From Bacteroidaceae bacterium (GTDB taxonomy: Bacteria > Bacteroidota > Bacteroidia > Bacteroidales > Bacteroidaceae): a stretch of DNA of 64,000 nt. The notes under the pieces were generated by a model. It was not told the origin of the DNA, searched no databases, and saw nothing but the letters and a program-made list of their open reading frames with translations. The number at the start of each line of letters is the position of its first letter. Position 1 is the first letter of the stretch. Below are positions 1 to 8,142 of this stretch, one piece after another. The DNA is taken from NCBI GenBank assembly GCA_016280855.1, contig JAEEHP010000023.1, forward strand, positions 1 through 64,000, given 5' to 3'. The translations under genes and the position numbers were made by a program.

Positions 1-82
1 AGGTGAGAACAGCTATCATATAGACAGAAGAAACATATTTCAACTTATCGCTCGGCTTTGCCGCTTCGCCTTTAGTGCGAAG

Positions 83-117
83 AACCTCATAACCTTATAA
101 CCTCATAACCTCATAAG
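83..117. repeat. Tandem 8-base repeat upstream of first gene
   Basis: About four copies of an 8-base unit close to AACCTCAT sit 42 bases before the first gene. The 82 bases before it hold no gene or clear signal that I can recognise. It is the first of many short intergenic arrays in this window. Confidence 0.8.
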
Positions 118-158
118 TTGAGCATATGCGAAACTTGAATACGTAATAACGTCGAAGC

Positions 159-1124
159 ATGAGCACGTGCCTTTCCGTCATCATCCCCATCTTCCGCGTC
201 GAAGCCTACATCGAACGGTGCACACGTTCGCTGATGGAGCAGACGCTGGACGACATCGAGTACATCTTCGTCGATGACTGCTCGCCCGATGCGAGCATCG
301 CGGTGCTGCAACGGGTTCTGAACGACTACCCCGAGCGGCAAGGACAGGTCCGCGTCCTCCGCCACACCGAGAACCGCGGCCTCCCCGCAGCACGCAACAC
401 AGGTCTGGCCGCCGCCACCGGCGACTACATCTTCCATTGCGACAGCGACGACTTCCTGGAACGCGATGCCTTGGCCTCGATGTACGAGGCGGCCGTCAAG
501 AACGAGGCCGACATCGTCTATACAGACTGGTACCTCAACTACCCCGATAAGGAACGCCTCATGCGATGTCCGGCTTACAACACGCCCGAAGAGGCTTTAT
601 GCGGATTGCTGCATGGCACGATGAAGTACAACGTCTGGAACAAGCTCGTGAAGCGGGAGCTTTATAACGAAAACGAAGACGGAAACGTAAGTTTTCCCGC
701 CGGCCACGGCATGGGCGAGGACATGACGATGATCCTGCTGTTTGCCAAGGCACGACGTGTGACTTATCTGCCCAAAGGCACCTATCATTATGTGCGGCAG
801 AACGAGAATGCCTTCACGGCAGCTCGCAGCGAAGTCTCCTACGACGACATGCGTTTCAACGCCGAGCGTGTCATCCAAGCGCTCGATGGACGGGTGCCCG
901 ACGAGGATCTCGCTTGCTTCAAGTTGAACGTGAAGTTTCCCTTCCTCATCAGCAACCGGCACGAGGACTACGAACGCTGGCAAACGTGGTTCCCGGAGGC
1001 GAACAACATGATTCCCAACCATAAGGTGTCAACGAGGGCACGAATGCTGGAACGCTGCGCTGCGCATCGCCTCTATGCCCCACTGAAGTTACATCACCTA
1101 TTGCTCCAAGTCACTCAACGATGA
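159..1124 (+). CDS. Glycosyltransferase family 2
   Basis: This cytoplasmic, probably membrane-associated enzyme adds a sugar from a nucleotide donor to a growing lipid-linked saccharide. The GT-A fold is visible at the N-terminus (LSVIIPIF), followed by FVDDCSPD near residues 38-44 and the metal-binding DSDD near 94-97. Its 321 residues are normal for the family. The stop overlaps the next start by four bases (ATGA), so it is translationally coupled to the polymerase gene and opens the polysaccharide operon. Donor and linkage cannot be read from sequence. Confidence 0.9.
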   Translation: MSTCLSVIIPIFRVEAYIERCTRSLMEQTLDDIEYIFVDDCSPDASIAVLQRVLNDYPERQGQVRVLRHTENRGLPAARNTGLAAATGDYIFHCDSDDFLERDALASMYEAAVKNEADIVYTDWYLNYPDKERLMRCPAYNTPEEALCGLLHGTMKYNVWNKLVKRELYNENEDGNVSFPAGHGMGEDMTMILLFAKARRVTYLPKGTYHYVRQNENAFTAARSEVSYDDMRFNAERVIQALDGRVPDEDLACFKLNVKFPFLISNRHEDYERWQTWFPEANNMIPNHKVSTRARMLERCAAHRLYAPLKLHHLLLQVTQR

Positions 1125-2458
1125 AGTTCCTCAAAGGCTTAGCTGTTATCCTTTGCGTCGCCATAACGAGTATGTTCTATTTCCCCTTCGAGTTTCGCGC
1201 TCTGCCGGGAATGAACACCAAGAAGGCGATGGCAGCGATGGCCTTGGTCATCCTCTTCTTCAGGATGATCGGGAACAAGAAGCTCTCCGTAAGCCGGGAC
1301 TTCATCCTCCTGTCCCTCCTGGCAGGACTCGTCTCGTTCGCCGGCATCGTTTCCGTGACGCTCAACAACACCACCGACTACACCTACGCCACCTATATCA
1401 TGTCCTTTTGGGTGTGGTGGGGCGCGGCCTTCACGGTTTGCAGCGTCATCCGTTGGATCCATGGGCAACTGAATTGGCGGCTCATCGCCGCCTATCTGAC
1501 TGCCGTCTGCGTGTTCCAATGCATCATCACCCTTGCCATGGACAGCAATCCATTGGTGAAGCAAGCCATCAATTCGGTGGTGCTGCAACAGGACATGGTG
1601 TTCATGGGCAACGTACACCGCTTATATGGCATCGGTTGTGCGCTGGATGTGGCCGGCATGCGCTTTGCCGCAGTACTCGCGATCATCATGTACTTGCTGA
1701 CCGACAGCCGAGTCACCAAGCAATGGTACGAGAGCCTGCTCTATATCCTCGCCTTCCTGATCATCACGGTGGTTGGCAACATGATCGCCCGCACCACCTT
1801 AGTGGGCGTTGGCGTAGCACTTCTCTATCTGCTTTATGTCAGCGTGCGGCCTTCCTCGTCGTCACAGGCGAAGAAGAATAAGGTGTCGGCCGTGTGGTAT
1901 TGGCTGGTCGGAATCGCCGTCGTCAGCATTCCGTATTTCGTCTATTCTTACAACAACGACCCCAGGATGCACAGCCACCTGCGCTTTGCCTTCGAGGGCT
2001 TCTTCAACCTGGTGGAGAAAGGCGACTTCAACTATACGTCCAACGACCGCCTGAGGGAGATGTATGTGTGGCCGGACAATGCCAAGACATGGATCATCGG
2101 CGACGGGTACTTCGAGAATCCCCTAGAGACGGATGTCCACTATACGGGCGAGACAACGGAAGGCTACTACATGAGTACCGACGTAGGCTACGTGCGTTTC
2201 ATCTTCTACTTCGGTGTCGTGGGAATGCTGCTGTTCTCATACCTGATGCTCAAGGTGGCACAGGCCTGCGCCCATCAGTCCGATGACATGCTATGGCTCT
2301 TCGCCATGCTCCTGGCCCTGAATTTCATCGTGTGGTTCAAAGTGTCCTCCGACCTCTTCCTCGTATTCGCTCCCTTCCTGTGCTTAGGATATAACGATAA
2401 CGTGAACCTTGACGAAAACGAAAACGAAGATTGTCTACTTGATAGCTGCCACATGTAA
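1121..2458 (+). CDS. Wzy-like O-antigen/capsule polymerase, integral membrane
   Basis: The 445-residue protein is strongly hydrophobic, with about ten predicted membrane segments and a large loop in the second half (about residues 290-350), the pattern of O-antigen ligases and Wzy polymerases. It would join repeat units at the periplasmic face of the inner membrane. It lies between glycosyltransferase genes, overlapping the first by four bases and the next by 50. Its C-terminus (DENENEDC) is encoded by a short ACGAAA repeat that in another frame gives the start of the next protein. Ligase and polymerase cannot be separated by eye. Confidence 0.75.
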   Translation: MKFLKGLAVILCVAITSMFYFPFEFRALPGMNTKKAMAAMALVILFFRMIGNKKLSVSRDFILLSLLAGLVSFAGIVSVTLNNTTDYTYATYIMSFWVWWGAAFTVCSVIRWIHGQLNWRLIAAYLTAVCVFQCIITLAMDSNPLVKQAINSVVLQQDMVFMGNVHRLYGIGCALDVAGMRFAAVLAIIMYLLTDSRVTKQWYESLLYILAFLIITVVGNMIARTTLVGVGVALLYLLYVSVRPSSSSQAKKNKVSAVWYWLVGIAVVSIPYFVYSYNNDPRMHSHLRFAFEGFFNLVEKGDFNYTSNDRLREMYVWPDNAKTWIIGDGYFENPLETDVHYTGETTEGYYMSTDVGYVRFIFYFGVVGMLLFSYLMLKVAQACAHQSDDMLWLFAMLLALNFIVWFKVSSDLFLVFAPFLCLGYNDNVNLDENENEDCLLDSCHM

Positions 2459-3566
2459 CTCCGGCGGCATGGAACGGGTGCTGACCAACAAGGCCAACTG
2501 GCTCGTCGCCCAAGGCTATGAGGTGAGCATCGTGACCACCGACCAGCGGGGACGGGAGCCGTACTTCACGTTGGACGGACGCATCAGAACCTACGACCTG
2601 GACATCAACTACGATGCCGACAACGGCCGCCTGCTGAGCAAACTGCTTCGCTATCCCGTCCGGCAATGGAAGCACCGCCGCCGGCTGTCGAAGCTGCTCT
2701 GTCAGCTGCGGGCTGACGTGGTGGTCTGCATGTTCAACAACGACGTTTCGTTTGTCCACAAGCTACAGGACGGCAGCCGCAAGATACTGGAGATCCATTT
2801 CTCCAAGAACAAGAAGCTGCAATACGGCCGCCGCGGTCTCTGGGCGCTCGCCGACCGCTGGCGCACGAGGCAAGAAGAGAAGGTCGTCAGGAAATACAAC
2901 CGCTTCATCGTCCTCACACACGAAGATGCGGCTCTCTGGGGTAACCTACCCAACATCCGTGTCATACCCAATAGCAGACCCGACACCGTGCCCCCTCCCA
3001 TAAGGGAGGGCAACCGCTACCAGAGCAAGCGAGTCCTTGCCGTAGGACGCTACGACTATCAGAAGGGCTTCGACACGCTGATCAATATTTGGCATCAGAT
3101 AAATAGGACTCATCAACTACCGGATGGCTGGCACCTCGACATCGTGGGCGACGGCCCGCAGCGCCAAGAGCTCCAGCTGCAGATTGAGCGTCTGGGACTT
3201 GAGGACAGCGTTCACCTCGTGCCTCCTACATCCGACATCCAGTCGCTTTACCTCCGTTCGACCATCTTCGTGCTGACGTCCCGCTACGAGGGTTTGCCCA
3301 TGGTGCTGCTCGAAGCCCAGACTTACGGTTTGCCCATCATCGCCTTCGCCTGCCAATGCGGGCCGCGTGACGTCATTGAGGACGGAATCAACGGCTACCT
3401 CATCGAGGGTCGGGACGAGGCGCTGTTTGCTCAACGCCTGACGACTTTAATGAATGATCCATCCCTGCGCCAAGACATGGGCAACGCCGCCCTCCAAGCC
3501 TCCGAGCGCTTCTCCGAGGAACGCATCATGAGCAAGTGGCAAGAAGTAATGAATGAAGAATCGTAA
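2409..3566 (+). CDS. Glycosyltransferase family 4
   Basis: This is a GT-B fold retaining glycosyltransferase of 385 residues. The N-terminal acceptor domain has the GGMERVL motif at about residues 20-26, and the C-terminal donor domain has VLAVGRYDYQKGFD and EGLPMVLLEAQTYGLP. Because GGMERV must lie near the N-terminus, the start is the TTG at 2409, overlapping the polymerase gene by 50 bases. The first codons (MTKTKTK) come from an ACGAAA repeat. Around residues 195-202 (PPPIREG) the DNA forms a small palindrome resembling the element in the next gene. It overlaps that gene by 14 bases. Confidence 0.88.
   Translation: MTKTKTKIVYLIAATCNSGGMERVLTNKANWLVAQGYEVSIVTTDQRGREPYFTLDGRIRTYDLDINYDADNGRLLSKLLRYPVRQWKHRRRLSKLLCQLRADVVVCMFNNDVSFVHKLQDGSRKILEIHFSKNKKLQYGRRGLWALADRWRTRQEEKVVRKYNRFIVLTHEDAALWGNLPNIRVIPNSRPDTVPPPIREGNRYQSKRVLAVGRYDYQKGFDTLINIWHQINRTHQLPDGWHLDIVGDGPQRQELQLQIERLGLEDSVHLVPPTSDIQSLYLRSTIFVLTSRYEGLPMVLLEAQTYGLPIIAFACQCGPRDVIEDGINGYLIEGRDEALFAQRLTTLMNDPSLRQDMGNAALQASERFSEERIMSKWQEVMNEES
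2993..3010. repeat. Intragenic CCCTCCC/GGGAGGG palindrome
   Basis: A 7-base perfect stem with a 4-base loop lies inside the GT4 gene. It matches the inner palindrome of the 4095-4212 element. Both are preceded by the same 14 bases, CCAATAGCAGACCC, read in different frames. It may be a partial copy of that element. Confidence 0.5.
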
Positions 3567-4728
3567 ACTACTCGTTGTCTCAGCAGTGAACCTGCGCAAG
3601 GGTGGCACACTGACCATCCTGCGCAACTGCCTACAGGAACTGTCGGAGCTGGCTCAGCGCGACGAACTGCGTGTCGTGGCCTTGGTGCATGACCGTCAGC
3701 TCTGCGACTATCCGGGCATCGAGTATATCGAGTTGCCGTGGTCCGTGCGTTCGTGGGCACATCGGCTGTGGTGCGAATACGTCACCATGCACGGCATCTC
3801 ACATCGCCTCGGTGACATCGACCTATGGTTGTCGCTGCACGATACGACGCCTCGTGTGAAGGCACACCGCCAGGCCGTCTATTGCCACAACTCATACCCC
3901 TTCTTCCGCTGGCATTGGCACCACCTATGGCAGAACTACCGCATCGTCTGCTTCGCCCTCTTCACCAAGCTCATCTACCGCATCAACCTGCACCGCAACG
4001 CCTTCGTCATCGTGCAGTCGCAGTGGTTTCGCGAGGCATTCCAGCAGATGTTCCAATGGGACAAGAATAAGATCGTGGTGTTTCCACCAATAGCAGACCC
4101 ACCCCCCGCCCTCCCTGTAAGGGAGGGAGCGGTTACCTTCAAGGACTGCAAAGCGGATGCCTGCTCAGAACATTCTGCTCCCTCCCTTACAGGGAGGGCG
4201 GGGGGTGGGTCTTCCTTTCTCTACCCCGCCTACCCCGACGTCCACAAGAACTTCGAATGCCTCTGCGAGGCGGCACGATTGCTGGAGGAGGAAGTTGGGG
4301 AGGGGCGCTTCGAGGTACTACTGACCACCTCACCCGATTTCAACCGCTACAGCCGATGGCTGCATCGACGCTGGGGTCACGTCAAGTCCATCCGTTTCTG
4401 CGGTTTCCTCCCCAAGGCAGAACTCGAGGCGTTGTATGCCTCAGCCTCCTGCCTCGTCTTTCCATCACAGGTAGAGACATGGGGACTGCCGATCAGCGAG
4501 TTCGCCAAGACCGGACGCCCGATGCTCTTAGCCGACCGCCCCTACGCCCACGAGACAGCAGGCGGAAGCGCCAGCACCGCCTTCTTCGACCCCGATGAAC
4601 CACAACAACTCAAACAACTCATGCTTCAACTTCTACTAGGAGACCACAGCAACTTACACGACATTAAACCAACGATGCCCCAACCTCCTATCGCTCACTC
4701 CTGGAACGAAGTCATCAATCATCATTGA
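3553..4728 (+). CDS. Glycosyltransferase family 4 carrying an in-frame repeat insertion
   Basis: This is a 391-residue GT-B enzyme. The N-terminal half begins with a strand and glycine loop (LLVVSAVNLRKGGTL). The C-terminal half has the GT4 donor site GFLPKAELEALYASASCLVFPS followed by ETWGLPISEFAKTGRP. Residues about 181-220 are proline/glycine-rich low complexity encoded by a 118-base inverted-repeat element. If they are removed, PPIADP joins FLYPAYPDVHKNF, as expected for the family. Its last codons (INHH) and stop lie in a tandem repeat. Whether the enzyme tolerates the insertion cannot be told from sequence. Confidence 0.85.
   Translation: MKNRKLLVVSAVNLRKGGTLTILRNCLQELSELAQRDELRVVALVHDRQLCDYPGIEYIELPWSVRSWAHRLWCEYVTMHGISHRLGDIDLWLSLHDTTPRVKAHRQAVYCHNSYPFFRWHWHHLWQNYRIVCFALFTKLIYRINLHRNAFVIVQSQWFREAFQQMFQWDKNKIVVFPPIADPPPALPVREGAVTFKDCKADACSEHSAPSLTGRAGGGSSFLYPAYPDVHKNFECLCEAARLLEEEVGEGRFEVLLTTSPDFNRYSRWLHRRWGHVKSIRFCGFLPKAELEALYASASCLVFPSQVETWGLPISEFAKTGRPMLLADRPYAHETAGGSASTAFFDPDEPQQLKQLMLQLLLGDHSNLHDIKPTMPQPPIAHSWNEVINHH
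4095..4212. repeat. 118-bp inverted-repeat element inside a glycosyltransferase gene
   Basis: The arms 4095-4130 and 4177-4212 are a perfect 36-base inverted repeat around a 46-base core. Each arm holds its own palindrome (CCCTCCCT, GTA, AGGGAGGG). The element is translated in frame with no stop. It has no coding capacity of its own. It resembles a MITE or a palindromic element adapted to coding sequence. No clear target duplication was seen. Confidence 0.85.
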
Positions 4729-4800
4729 GCATTCATCAATCACCAATCACCATTCATCAATCATCAATCACCATTCATCAATCATCAATCATCAATCATG
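4713..4800. repeat. Tandem heptamer array spanning a stop and a start codon
   Basis: Alternating 7-base units near ATCAATC and ATTCATC fill the gap between two glycosyltransferase genes. The array includes the last codons and stop of the upstream gene and runs into the ATG of the downstream gene at 4798. Confidence 0.85.
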
Positions 4801-5913
4801 CGAATTCTTCAACTCGGTAAATTCTATCCCCTGAAGGGTGGCGTAGAGAAAGTCATGTACGCTCTGGCCGAAGGCTTGTCGCAGCGTGGCATCGACTGCG
4901 ATGCCATGTTTGCCAGCAAGGATGGGCACACCGAGGACATACAGCTCAACGAGCACTGCCACATCTATGTCTGCCGTACCATCTTAGAAGCCAAGGCAAC
5001 GATGATTGCCCCTACCATGGTGACGACGCTGGTGCAGATCTGCAACCACTACGATATCATCCACGTCCACCATCCCGACCCGATGGCCGCCCTGGCGATC
5101 TATGCCTCTGGCTTCAAAGGTCTTGTCGTGCTGCACTGGCATTGCGACATCATCCGCCAGAACAAGCTGCTCAAGTTCTACCGTTCCCTACAGAACTGGC
5201 TCATCCGTCGCGCCGATGTCATCGTAGGCACGTCGCCCGTCTATCTGCAGCAGTCCGACGCCCTGGCACAGGTACAGCAGAAATGCCGTTGCATCCCCAT
5301 CGGCGTTTACGAGACCACGCCCAACCCGGCGCTGACGCAACGGCTCAAAGAACGCTACGCCGGCAAGCATATCATCTTCTCCCTCGGACGCCTGGTACTC
5401 TACAAAGGCTACGAATACCTCATCGAAGCCGCCACCTACCTGCCCGATGATTACGTGGTGTTGATCGGCGGTACGGGGTATCAGCAGAACCACCTGCAAG
5501 AACTCATCGTGAGCCGTGGCTTACAGGACAAGGTCAAGCTGGTGGGCTTCATTTCCGAAGACCACTTAGGCGCCTACTTCGATGCCTGCGACCTCTTCTG
5601 CCTCACGTCCATCGACAAGCGCGAGGCTTTCGCCATCGTGCAGGTCAAGGCGATGATCCACGCCAAGCCCATCGTAGCCACCGACATACCAGGATCGGGA
5701 GTGCCATGGGTGAATCAGAACGACGTCACCGGCATCAACGTGCCGCCGTACGACAGCAAGGCCACCGCCCAGGCCATCATGGACATCTGCACCGACCAGC
5801 AGCGCTATCAACGCTATTGCCGGCAATCGCGGCAACGCTACGAACAGCTGTTCCGCATGGAGGATATGATCACCGCCTGCCAACAGCTTTACGAAGAGAT
5901 GATCAAGTCGTGA
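4798..5913 (+). CDS. Glycosyltransferase family 4
   Basis: This 371-residue GT-B enzyme begins with MRILQLGKFYPLKGGVEKVM, the glycine-rich loop typical of GT4. Other landmarks are HVHHPDPMA near residue 85, GRLVLYKGYEYLIEA near 198 and a C-terminal donor motif in which KREAFAIVQVKAMI holds the expected E-x7-E-like pair. It is likely cytoplasmic and transfers a hexose to the lipid-linked intermediate. The ATG is the final three bases of a heptamer array, so the leader consists almost wholly of repeat. Confidence 0.9.
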   Translation: MRILQLGKFYPLKGGVEKVMYALAEGLSQRGIDCDAMFASKDGHTEDIQLNEHCHIYVCRTILEAKATMIAPTMVTTLVQICNHYDIIHVHHPDPMAALAIYASGFKGLVVLHWHCDIIRQNKLLKFYRSLQNWLIRRADVIVGTSPVYLQQSDALAQVQQKCRCIPIGVYETTPNPALTQRLKERYAGKHIIFSLGRLVLYKGYEYLIEAATYLPDDYVVLIGGTGYQQNHLQELIVSRGLQDKVKLVGFISEDHLGAYFDACDLFCLTSIDKREAFAIVQVKAMIHAKPIVATDIPGSGVPWVNQNDVTGINVPPYDSKATAQAIMDICTDQQRYQRYCRQSRQRYEQLFRMEDMITACQQLYEEMIKS

Positions 5914-5936
5914 TTTCGACATTTCGGAATTTCGAG
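5913..5936. repeat. Short 8-base repeat (ATTTCGRN)
   Basis: Three copies of an ATTTCGRN-like unit follow the stop of the upstream glycosyltransferase, inside a 46-base gap. This is a short member of the intergenic array class. Confidence 0.55.
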
Positions 5937-5959
5937 CTTCGACAACAATAAATCAGCTA

Positions 5960-6532
5960 ATGAAAAGAACCTTCGACATCATTTTAGCCATCCTTTCCAT
6001 CATCATCTTTGCCATCCCCATGCTGCTCATCTATCTGAGTATATGCTTGAGTGGAGGTGGCTGCGTCATCTATCGTCAGGAGCGCATCGGCTACAAGGGC
6101 AAGCCCTTCATGCTCTACAAATTCCGCTCCATGAAGACCAATGCCGAGATGGACGGTCAGCCCATGCTCTTCACGAACGACGACCCTCGCCTGACACGCA
6201 TCGGACGCTTCCTGCGTGCCCATCACCTCGATGAGTTCCCTCAGCTGTGGAACATCCTGCGTGGCGAGATGTCCTTCGTGGGTCCGCGCCCCGAACGCAA
6301 ATACTACATCGACCAGATCCTGCAACGCCGTCCCGACTACGTACGGCTCTATGCCCTGCGGCCCGGCATCTTCTCACGTGCCACCCTCTACAACGGCTAC
6401 ACCGACACCATCGACAAGATGATCACCCGCTTGGACATGGACCTCGCCTACCTCGAGGAGCGGACCCTGTGGCTCGACATCAAGATCATCGGCCTCACGG
6501 CCATTGCCATCATCACTGGAAAGAAATTCTGA
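5960..6532 (+). CDS. Initiating phosphoglycosyl transferase (bacterial sugar transferase)
   Basis: This is a monotopic PglC/WcaJ-type enzyme of 190 residues that moves a sugar phosphate from a UDP-sugar to undecaprenyl phosphate and so starts repeat-unit synthesis. One N-terminal hydrophobic re-entrant helix (about residues 5-30) precedes VIYRQERIG, YKFRSMK, the catalytic Asp-Glu pair in HLDEFPQLWN (D91, E92) and SFVGPRPE near 104-111. At 190 residues it is the short PglC-like form without the extra WbaP membrane domain. The stop overlaps the next start (TGATG). Confidence 0.92.
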   Translation: MKRTFDIILAILSIIIFAIPMLLIYLSICLSGGGCVIYRQERIGYKGKPFMLYKFRSMKTNAEMDGQPMLFTNDDPRLTRIGRFLRAHHLDEFPQLWNILRGEMSFVGPRPERKYYIDQILQRRPDYVRLYALRPGIFSRATLYNGYTDTIDKMITRLDMDLAYLEERTLWLDIKIIGLTAIAIITGKKF

Positions 6533-6798
6533 TGCGACTCAAAGCTGACCTCCACCACGTCAACGTAGGCAAAGACCACTTCATCATCGACCCCGACGGC
6601 GGGGCCATCGACCTCACGGACCTCTACGCCATGAACGAGGCGGCAGCCTATTTGTGGGAGCAGTTCTCCAACCGCGACTTCACACCCGAAGAGATGGCCC
6701 GCGAGCTTGCCGCATCCTACGACGTAAGCCACGAACAGGCATTGACCGACGTACGCCAGCTTCTGCAGACATGGAACGAGTACGGACTGATCGTATGA
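6532..6798 (+). CDS. PqqD-like (RiPP recognition element) protein
   Basis: This 88-residue protein has the PqqD winged-helix pattern: a beta-rich start (FIIDPDGGAIDLTDLYAMNEAAAYLW) and a helical half (DFTPEEMARELAASYDVSHEQALTDVRQLL) ending in a short strand (YGLIV). PqqD proteins bind peptide substrates for modifying enzymes. In exosortase-linked polysaccharide loci a PqqD relative is paired with HPr-kinase-like and nucleotidyltransferase proteins. Here it is translationally coupled on both sides, to the sugar transferase and to the nucleotidyltransferase-like gene, with a small peptide gene just beyond. The peptide-binding role is inference from the family and context. Confidence 0.82.
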   Translation: MRLKADLHHVNVGKDHFIIDPDGGAIDLTDLYAMNEAAAYLWEQFSNRDFTPEEMARELAASYDVSHEQALTDVRQLLQTWNEYGLIV

Positions 6799-7895
6799 CA
6801 CGCTGCCAGCAGGCTTTCTTCGAGCTCCTGCGCTGCGGACTCTGGGGCACCACACCCGCAGCCGACTGCTTCCCCCTCACACCCGGCGAATGGCAGCAGG
6901 TGTACGACGAGGCGTGCCGCCAGACCGTGCAAGGCGTGGTCTATGATGCGCTGCAACGCCTGCCCGACGACCTCGTGCCGCCAACGGCGCTCACCCTACA
7001 GTGGACCTCGGACGTCGCCGCCATCATGGCCTCGCACCGCAACATGCAACGTGTCGTCGCGGTCACCTACAACCTCCTTCGTCAGGCCGGCACCGAGCCC
7101 GTCCTCATCAAGGGACTCGCCTCGGCCCATTGCTACGAGAAACCACAGTTGCGGGTCAACGGCGACATCGACTGGTACCTGCCGTCCAACGTCCTGGACA
7201 CCCTTCCCACCGCCCTCGAACGTCAGGGCATACAGAGCGAACGCCACGCCGACGGCAGCCTGTGCTTCAGCTATGACGACACCGAGGTCGAGCTGCATCC
7301 TCGTCTGGCAGACCTCCTCTGGCCCGCCCATCAGAAGACAATATATAATATGAACGTGCGTGAGGGCTTTGCCACACTCCAAGTCGGCGCCCCTGGAGAG
7401 ACGTCCATCGACGTGCCGACGCCCGGCGCCGTGGTCACCCTCCTCATCCACGCCGCGCATATCTTCAAGCACACCGCCTCCGTAGGCATCGGCCTCCGCC
7501 AGTTCTGCGACCTGGCATGTGCCCTTCACCACCTCAGCGGGAGCTACGACCCCGCCCTTCTCACCGCAGCCCTCCGCGACACCGGCCTCCTGCGCTGGTC
7601 GCGTCTGCTGGAACAATTCCTCCATCGCCACCTTGGCATGGACACCACCCTACCCATCGACGATGCGTCGGCCTCCGCTGCCGACTGCGACCGTCTCCTC
7701 CGCCTAACCCTCAGCGGAGGCAACTTCGGGCAACACAACGCCCAATGGCAACAAGCCCACACACGGGGACGCAACCGTCTCCACACCCTGCGAAGCCTCT
7801 GCAGCCATGCACCCTTCGCCCTCCGATATGCACCCAAAGAAACCCTCAGCCTCCTTTTCTCGCTGGCCAAGGGACAAAAGAATATTCAAATTTAA
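6795..7895 (+). CDS. Nucleotidyltransferase-like protein (NTP_transf_5 type)
   Basis: The 366-residue protein carries VLIKGLASAHCYEKPQLRVNGDIDWYL at about residues 100-127, the KG...R..GDiD signature of uncharacterised nucleotidyltransferases (PF14907). A helical C-terminal region follows. The start at 6795 forms an ATGA overlap with the PqqD-like gene; a longer reading frame from 6654 would overlap that gene entirely and is less likely. No substrate is known for this family. Its position between a PqqD-like gene and a small peptide gene suggests a peptide or sugar target, but this is inference. Confidence 0.82.
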   Translation: MTRCQQAFFELLRCGLWGTTPAADCFPLTPGEWQQVYDEACRQTVQGVVYDALQRLPDDLVPPTALTLQWTSDVAAIMASHRNMQRVVAVTYNLLRQAGTEPVLIKGLASAHCYEKPQLRVNGDIDWYLPSNVLDTLPTALERQGIQSERHADGSLCFSYDDTEVELHPRLADLLWPAHQKTIYNMNVREGFATLQVGAPGETSIDVPTPGAVVTLLIHAAHIFKHTASVGIGLRQFCDLACALHHLSGSYDPALLTAALRDTGLLRWSRLLEQFLHRHLGMDTTLPIDDASASAADCDRLLRLTLSGGNFGQHNAQWQQAHTRGRNRLHTLRSLCSHAPFALRYAPKETLSLLFSLAKGQKNIQI

Positions 7896-7910
7896 AAATT
7901 ATATACGATT

Positions 7911-8090
7911 ATGGAAAAGAAAAACTATTCGGGACTGACAACGAAGCGTGTCAAAGTCGCCTGTCAACCCATCATGGCCGTTTCCGACAGCAAGATGAAA
8001 GTGAAGACCACTACTGTTAACGGCACAGATGAATGGGTAGAAGACAACAATGCCGGCTCGCTGCAAACCAGCATCAGCTCAGAGCTCTAA
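7911..8090 (+). CDS. Small 59-residue peptide, possible RiPP-like precursor
   Basis: A short reading frame of 59 residues begins MEKKNYSGLTTKRVKVACQP and ends with a Ser/Thr-rich tail (SLQTSISSEL). It has one cysteine (C18) and no membrane segment. The start resembles the many small Bacteroidetes peptides that open with K-K-x-Y and a basic stretch followed by a polar tail. It lies 15 bases after the nucleotidyltransferase-like gene and 52 before the Wza-like gene, so it is probably in the operon. The role as substrate of the PqqD-like protein is a guess from context; no homolog function is known to me. Confidence 0.6.
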   Translation: MEKKNYSGLTTKRVKVACQPIMAVSDSKMKVKTTTVNGTDEWVEDNNAGSLQTSISSEL

Positions 8091-8142
8091 CCCCAAGCCG
8101 GCACCCCATTCTCACACCTCTTAAGTAGCCGATCATCACGTT

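Noticed and set aside
1-158. Invertible promoter for the polysaccharide locus
   Set aside because: Bacteroides capsule loci often have one, but no long inverted repeats or recombinase gene is visible in these bases.
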